A stretch of DNA of 64,000 bases from Hydractinia symbiolongicarpus (taxonomy: Eukaryota; Cnidaria; Hydrozoa; Anthoathecata; Hydractiniidae). Below the pieces are notes generated by a model. It was not told where the DNA came from, ran no database searches, and saw only the letters and a program-made list of their open reading frames with translations. The translations under genes were made by a program, and so were the position numbers. Shown in pieces: positions 59,540 through 64,000 of this stretch (the stretch's first letter is position 1; every line of letters begins with the position of its first letter). The DNA lies in the NCBI RefSeq assembly GCF_029227915.1, contig NC_079888.1, positions 5,095,001-5,159,000 of the forward strand. The letters run 5' to 3'.

Positions 59540-61329
59540 TACATCACTGTGTTTACATTCTGTTTCCTCAGACTTCTATCCTCTGCCATATTGCATGTTT
59601 TTCGCTTATTTCAATTTAATTTAATTTTGACGTGACCCTGAATGCGCTATTTACACGCAACAGGGGTCAAGCAATAGGGCAAAGCCTCTCAATATGCTTC
59701 TAGCAATTTAATTTGTACGAAGCAACAAATTCAACATCAAAATTAAAATGTTTACAGACGTTGTTGATATACACAAAAAAATTTCCTCTGAGTTCCCTAT
59801 TAAACAACAAATAACACAATAACATTAAAAATACTCTGATGCTTTCCACTTTATTCATGGAGCTCATATTATAGATTGCATATCAATAACAACCTATAGC
59901 TTAATCTTAGTACCCTTTTATAAATGTAAATCAAGTAAACAGAGATATACTTCCCAGAATAAATTTTATACGAGTGTTTAAAAATCATGTTGTCATTAAA
60001 TGAACTGTAGGCTTTAAAAGCTGAAAAACTCTACTTTAAAATTTATTTTTCCAGACATAAAGCTTTAAATAGAATAGAATTAATTTTGCAACATCCAGGT
60101 GTAGGAGTTTTGGAGTTGGATTTCAAACTGCAGATCTATGCTGTTTTATACATGATTTGTTGGTGTTCTCTTTCTTCTTCCTTCAAATCAAAACAAGTTC
60201 GGCAATGTCAGAATATCAATGTTCTATGATTCAATTCTTATGCCTAATTACAGCCCACTACAGCATATATAAATTAATATAAAAACAATATATATGTATA
60301 ATCCCAAGTTATAAAGTAAAAATTTTTATGCTGGCTAGTGTCTTTATTAGTGTCATAGCATAGAGTTACCGGCAATGTTGCAAACACGACTGGTAATATA
60401 TCATTTTTTTGCTGAAGGAGGATTAGAAATTCCTATTGGCTTTTTTGCACATGAAAACCAGCCAAGATAAATAGACTTTGTATCCAAACAAACAAAAAGA
60501 TGGAAAAAAATTGATATGGAGATTTTAATGAATGAAACATATCCTACAAGACAAATCAGTAGTCTGAAAACGAAGACAGGGATGACGACAATGAGAGTAG
60601 ACATGGCGTTAAAAAATTGATGTTAAATCTACCACTTGGTATCAAAGCGTATTCTTTGTATATATATATTAAGCCATATTATATCAATTTTTTTTTAAAA
60701 GTAAAAATTATGTTTAAACTTTTTTTATTATTTATTTTAAAATTAAGGTCATGTGGTTGCCCAGGTAACCCTGAAAATAGGGCTGGTGTTTTAAATGACT
60801 AGATACGTTAAAACCAACTTAATATTTGTATTCTAAGAGAAATTTTAGGCAGAAAGGAGGTATTATTTCAAAATTTTAGATTAGTAACATGAAATCTATC
60901 ATCCTTCAAAAAGTTGTTGGCAATTTCTTGGGAACATAAATAGTATACCTGAAGTATACGTCTAGTCAAATTTAGAAAACACTACCCATGTGTTTTCCAA
61001 ATATGACTAGGTTCAGTGTTTTTATGGATTTAGAATCTATTATCTGGCAATTTTATAGAACATTACCAAAAATAATAGTAACACCTTTGTTTTCAAATAT
61101 TCCCTTTAGAATAGCTTATTTTATAAGAATTTAAACCAGGAAGTAATAACTTTGACTCGATTTTCTTTATTTTGATTCTTGTTTAAAAAAAATTTAAGGT
61201 ATTAACTACGGTGACTTGTTTGTGCCATAATAAAAATCAATTCAAAATATTTTCTTAAAGTGTATTTTTAACATAAATAATAGTTTTACGTCTTTAACTA
61301 ATGAAGTGCATTTTTAAAATAAAAAAGAT
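59540..61329. other. Intergenic, no gene seen
   Basis: It holds the 5' flank of the thioesterase gene and AT-rich sequence. Short frames at 60401-60604 and 60617-60802 have no recognisable family. The only structure I can support is the hairpin at 60962-61010. Confidence 0.4.
60962..61010. repeat. Hairpin with 21-bp arms
   Basis: 60962-60982 (starting CTAGTCAAATTT) pairs with 60990-61010 at 19 of 21 positions around the loop TACCCAT. No A/T slip, gene or terminator context is apparent; probably a small foldback remnant. Confidence 0.7.
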
Positions 61330-61360
61330 GACTTAGCCTGCTTCTTAGCTCATCTGAACT

Positions 61361-61543
61361 CTATCTATCTCTCAGACTGGCGTTACACATCCACCTAACC
61401 ATTCTCATATCATTCCTTTCTAAACGGTCAAGATCTTCCTGCTTTACTGCCCATGTCTCACTACCGTACAACATAACACTTCTTACACAAGCCTCATACA
61501 ACCTACCTTTTACCTCAATTGACAGGACTCTGCTAGTCAACAA
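61361..61543 (-). pseudogene. LINE C-terminal fragment
   Basis: The frame encodes LYEACVRSVMLYGSETWAVK and RLERNDMRMVRWMCN, the conserved C-terminal region of this LINE type. It is split from the RT by the duplication and stops upstream. Confidence 0.8.
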
Positions 61544-61761
61544 AGGAAGTAACTCTCTGAATTTTTTCCAAGCAGAACCTATCCTGCAAGTAACACTTCT
61601 TCCAACACCCCTTCACTGCCCAACATATCACATCCAGGTGTAGGACAACTGACAGGACTCTGCTAGTCAACAAAGGAAGTAACTCTCTGAATTTTTTCCA
61701 AGCAGAACCTATCCTGCAAGTAGCACTTCTTCCAACACCCCTTCACTGCCCAACATATCAC
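61520..61761 (-). repeat. 112-bp duplication inside the second LINE
   Basis: 61520-61631 and 61650-61761 are nearly identical (one G/A difference seen, CAAGTAACACTT against CAAGTAGCACTT) and separated by 18 bp. The near identity means the duplication is more recent than much of the element's decay. Confidence 0.92.
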
Positions 61762-61870
61762 CTAAGTAACAGAAGTTCTCAACTATCTCTAACGAGCCAC
61801 TGTTGTACATCATTAAAGCTGGATATACTTCATTCTCTATAATCTCACCTTTGCAATGCTTGCATACAAA

Positions 61871-62572
61871 CTAAATGTCAGCTCTTAACCTTCCACTAAT
61901 ACTACTGCACTTCTTATGTACCCAATGCTTGCAAGTCTGACAAAAAATTGAGTTACTACCAACCCCTTTCCTGCAAACTCCACAAGGCCACTTTCCAACT
62001 ACAAGGTCACACTTGGCTGCAATGCTACTAATCATGACTTTAGACTTTGCTGTGTTTACCTTTATCCTTTTTTCTTCTAGTCCTTTCTTCCACTTGTCAA
62101 ACTTTTCAACTAATTCTTCCATCGACTCTGCTATGAGAACCAAATCATCTGCATACAATAACTCCCATGGACAACCTGTTCTGAACTCCATCGACAGCGC
62201 TTCTAAGGCTAGAACAAACAAGAAAGGACTAAGTACAGAACCCTGATGTACACCAACATTTACACTAAATTCATCACTAAGTGAATCGTTAATCCTGAAA
62301 CGACTTCTAGCATTGCTGTACATAGACTGTACCATTGTAACTAGCCACTCATCCATACCTAATTTTCTCATAGCCCACCAAATAACTTTACGTGGCACTC
62401 TATCAAAAGATTTCTCTAAATCTACAAAGGCAAAATAGAGATTCTTTCTCTTTCCTAAATACTTTTCCTGAAGCTGTCCGAGTAAAAATATTGCATCTGT
62501 AGTGCCACGCCTTGGAACAAAACCAAATTGCATCTTATCTATATCAATTCTTTCTTCCAAGTAACTTATCAA
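61871..62572 (-). pseudogene. LINE RT core with C-terminal zinc finger, cut by a stop
   Basis: The frame shows FGFVPRRGTTDAIF, FVDLEKSFDRVPR with catalytic Asp at residue 51, VHQGSVLSPFLFVLALE, and LLYADDLVLIAES with the Asp pair at 142-143. After the thumb, residues 197-222 have Cys-Cys, Cys-Cys, His and Cys in C-x2-C-x10-C-x2-C-x4-H-x2-C spacing. Just past the TAG at 61871-61873 the same frame reads FVCKHC, which would supply the last Cys pair of a C4HC3 PHD-type finger. So the stop cuts the finger before its last ligands. Confidence 0.82.
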
Positions 62573-62957
62573 TCACTCTTTCAATAACTTTCATTACTTG
62601 ATCAACCAACTTCAAACCTCTATAGTTACCCCTTTCTAATGCATCACCCTTGCCCTGGAAACAATTCACTATTACACTTGACTGCCACTCACTCGGAATA
62701 GCACCATCCTTTATAATCTGGTTAGCAAGACTTGTAATAAGCTCAACTCCAATATATCCCGATGCTTTTACCATCTCTGCAACAATACCTGATACTCCTG
62801 CAGCCTTGCCAATCTTCAATTTCCTAATAGCCTCCACTACCCATTCTGTCTTGATCTGCATAGCTGGCCCTTCTACGACATCATCATCAGACAAATTATC
62901 CTTGTCCCAATCAAACTCAGTGTTAAGCAACCTCTGATAATGATTCTTCCAATGCCA
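62544..62957 (-). pseudogene. LINE RT, N-terminal part, frameshifted
   Basis: It begins with W-KNHYQRLLNTEFDWD, a common pre-RT motif, then the IRKLKIGKAAGVSGI motif (usual form GKAAGPDGI), IPSEWQSSVIV and NYRGLKLVDQVMKVIERVI. Usual neighbours KGD and NYRGI are kept. The frame shifts against the next part in the overlap 62544-62572. Confidence 0.8.
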
Positions 62958-62960
62958 GCT

Positions 62961-63556
62961 TATGTTTTTATATTTTTATATAGAACATCCATAGTTGGGT
63001 TGACCGACTTTTATACCAATCCTGACAGGCGAATAGCCCTGGTGGCAATGTTGTTGTTGTTCTTGAATGAAACGAAATTTTGTGGAAACTCTAAATTTTA
63101 GGATTCACAATTTATGCAACACTTTTTTCGCTATGCCTACAGTACTGGTCCAATGTAACTTTACATGGATGCGATGGTTATCACCTTCACACGAGCTCTC
63201 AGTACCGTCAGAACTTTTGTTGTTACTGTTAACCTATTGTTAAATATAAGAGCGATTTTTGCAAGTTGAAAAAGAGTTTATGTCTTGTTCCCGAAATTTA
63301 ATTAGCTCATGTTAACTGTGTGTGTCCCATTGTTGTATTTTATTGCTATAGTCGTCAAGAGATCAACGAAAGAAAATATAATTTAACAAGGGTTTAAGTA
63401 TCTATTGTTTTTACTCAAAAACGACAATGTTAAACCATATGTTTTCGGGTTTTAGGAAAGCGTGCGTACAATGTTATTTCTTTTTACACAAAGCTAAATG
63501 TTATATTTCGCACATAAAATATACAATTATCCAAAAATTCTCGACCTGAGATCTAA
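62961..63556. other. No gene seen
   Basis: AT-rich sequence between the second LINE and the 52-bp tandem array, without a frame or RNA gene I can support. Confidence 0.4.
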
Positions 63557-63868
63557 AAACCGCAATAGAAATGCTTTTTAGATCGCGTTTTGAAAATTTA
63601 AAAACAAAGAATGGTGATAGAAAAGCTTCGTTAGGTAGCATTTTAAGTTTAAGAACGGAAAGCGTTGATAGAATTGTTTCTTTAGATTACGTTTTAAAAA
63701 TTTAAGAACAAAAAATGGCGATAGAAAAAATTTTTTAAATCACATTTTAAAAGTTTAAGAATGAAAAGTGGCAATAGAAATGGTCTTTTAGATTGCATTT
63801 TAAGTGTAAGAACAAAAAGCGGTGATGGAAATGCTTTTTTACATCGTGTTTTAAAAATTTAAGAACAA
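63557..63868 (+). repeat. Six diverged tandem units of about 52 bp
   Basis: Each unit follows GCGGTGATAGAAATG, CTTTTTTAGATCGC, GTTTTAAAAATTTAAGAAC and a short A-rich spacer. The units differ from each other at many positions, so the array is old. It ends at about 63868. No coding frame runs through it. Confidence 0.85.
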
Positions 63869-64000
63869 ATTAAACATATATATAATGATCTTATTGTTAT
63901 GACTTGCGCACAACGATAACAATAGGAAACAATTAAGTTTGTGTGTAAACAAAAGTTATGGGAAGGTTCTTTATGTAGAAAAGAGATCGTTGCATGAGGT
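63869..64000. other. Window end, nothing seen
   Basis: Short AT-rich stretch; the feature that follows, if any, lies outside the window. Confidence 0.4.

Larger units (their letters stand above)
61330..62960 (-). mobile_element. Decayed LINE with RT and PHD-like finger
   Basis: A 5'-truncated non-LTR element on the minus strand. From 5' to 3' it has the RT N-terminal part (62544-62955), the RT core and zinc finger (61871-62572) and a C-terminal part with VMLYGSETWAVKQEDLDRLE (61361-61543). A frameshift separates the first two, a TAG at 61871-61873 ends the second, and a 112-bp duplication with stops separates the last. It cannot make a full protein. The LYGSETW-type C-terminus is shared by RTE-like and related elements; I leave the clade open. 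Confidence 0.82.

Overview
The window is animal nuclear DNA: AT-rich, intron-dense, GT-AG introns throughout, and full of short transposons. I read it as a non-bilaterian metazoan, most likely a cnidarian (possibly a hydrozoan). That placement is inference from the gene architecture and repeat types; no marker gene proves it.

Positions 685-45317 (+) hold one complete gene, the giant HECT ubiquitin ligase HUWE1. I joined 63 coding exons by hand. All junctions are GT-AG, the phases agree at every junction, and the sum is 13,800 nt, giving a protein of about 4,599 residues. In order it carries DUF908, DUF913, UBA, a UIM-like helix, WWE, a long acidic and Ser/Thr/Pro-rich middle, three UBM (DUF4414-type) motifs and a C-terminal HECT domain. 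Its introns hold a TIR element with a clean target duplication (intron 1), a hairpin-forming tandem repeat (intron 8), a TA-flanked DNA transposon (intron 14), a tRNA-derived SINE with intact pol III boxes (intron 15), a 1.15-kb TIR element (intron 37) and an antisense LINE with an open 675-codon reverse transcriptase frame (intron 42).

Positions 45318-48849 are intergenic and contain a cluster of foldback repeats that share a core with the 3' region of the LINE. Positions 48850-52532 (+) encode a five-exon secreted protein: signal peptide, PAN/apple module, short Cys-rich segment, ricin-like lectin segment and PA14-like domain. Its 3' end and flank are partly duplicated around a TA-flanked foldback element. 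Positions 52533-59041 are mostly repeats: pogo-like MITEs, a 10-bp minisatellite, a strong 103-bp foldback, a tRNA-like sequence and one doubtful minus-strand terminal exon. Positions 59042-59482 (-) encode an intronless ACOT13/THEM2-type hotdog thioesterase. Positions 61330-62960 (-) are a decayed second LINE whose RT is followed by a PHD-like zinc finger. Positions 63557-63868 are six 52-bp tandem units.

The genes do not form an operon or a shared pathway: HUWE1 is a nuclear/cytosolic ubiquitin ligase, the second gene product is secreted, and the third is an acyl-CoA thioesterase. I found no clearly new biological system. The best candidates for novelty are the secreted PAN-lectin-PA14 protein and the foldback family linked to the LINE tail.
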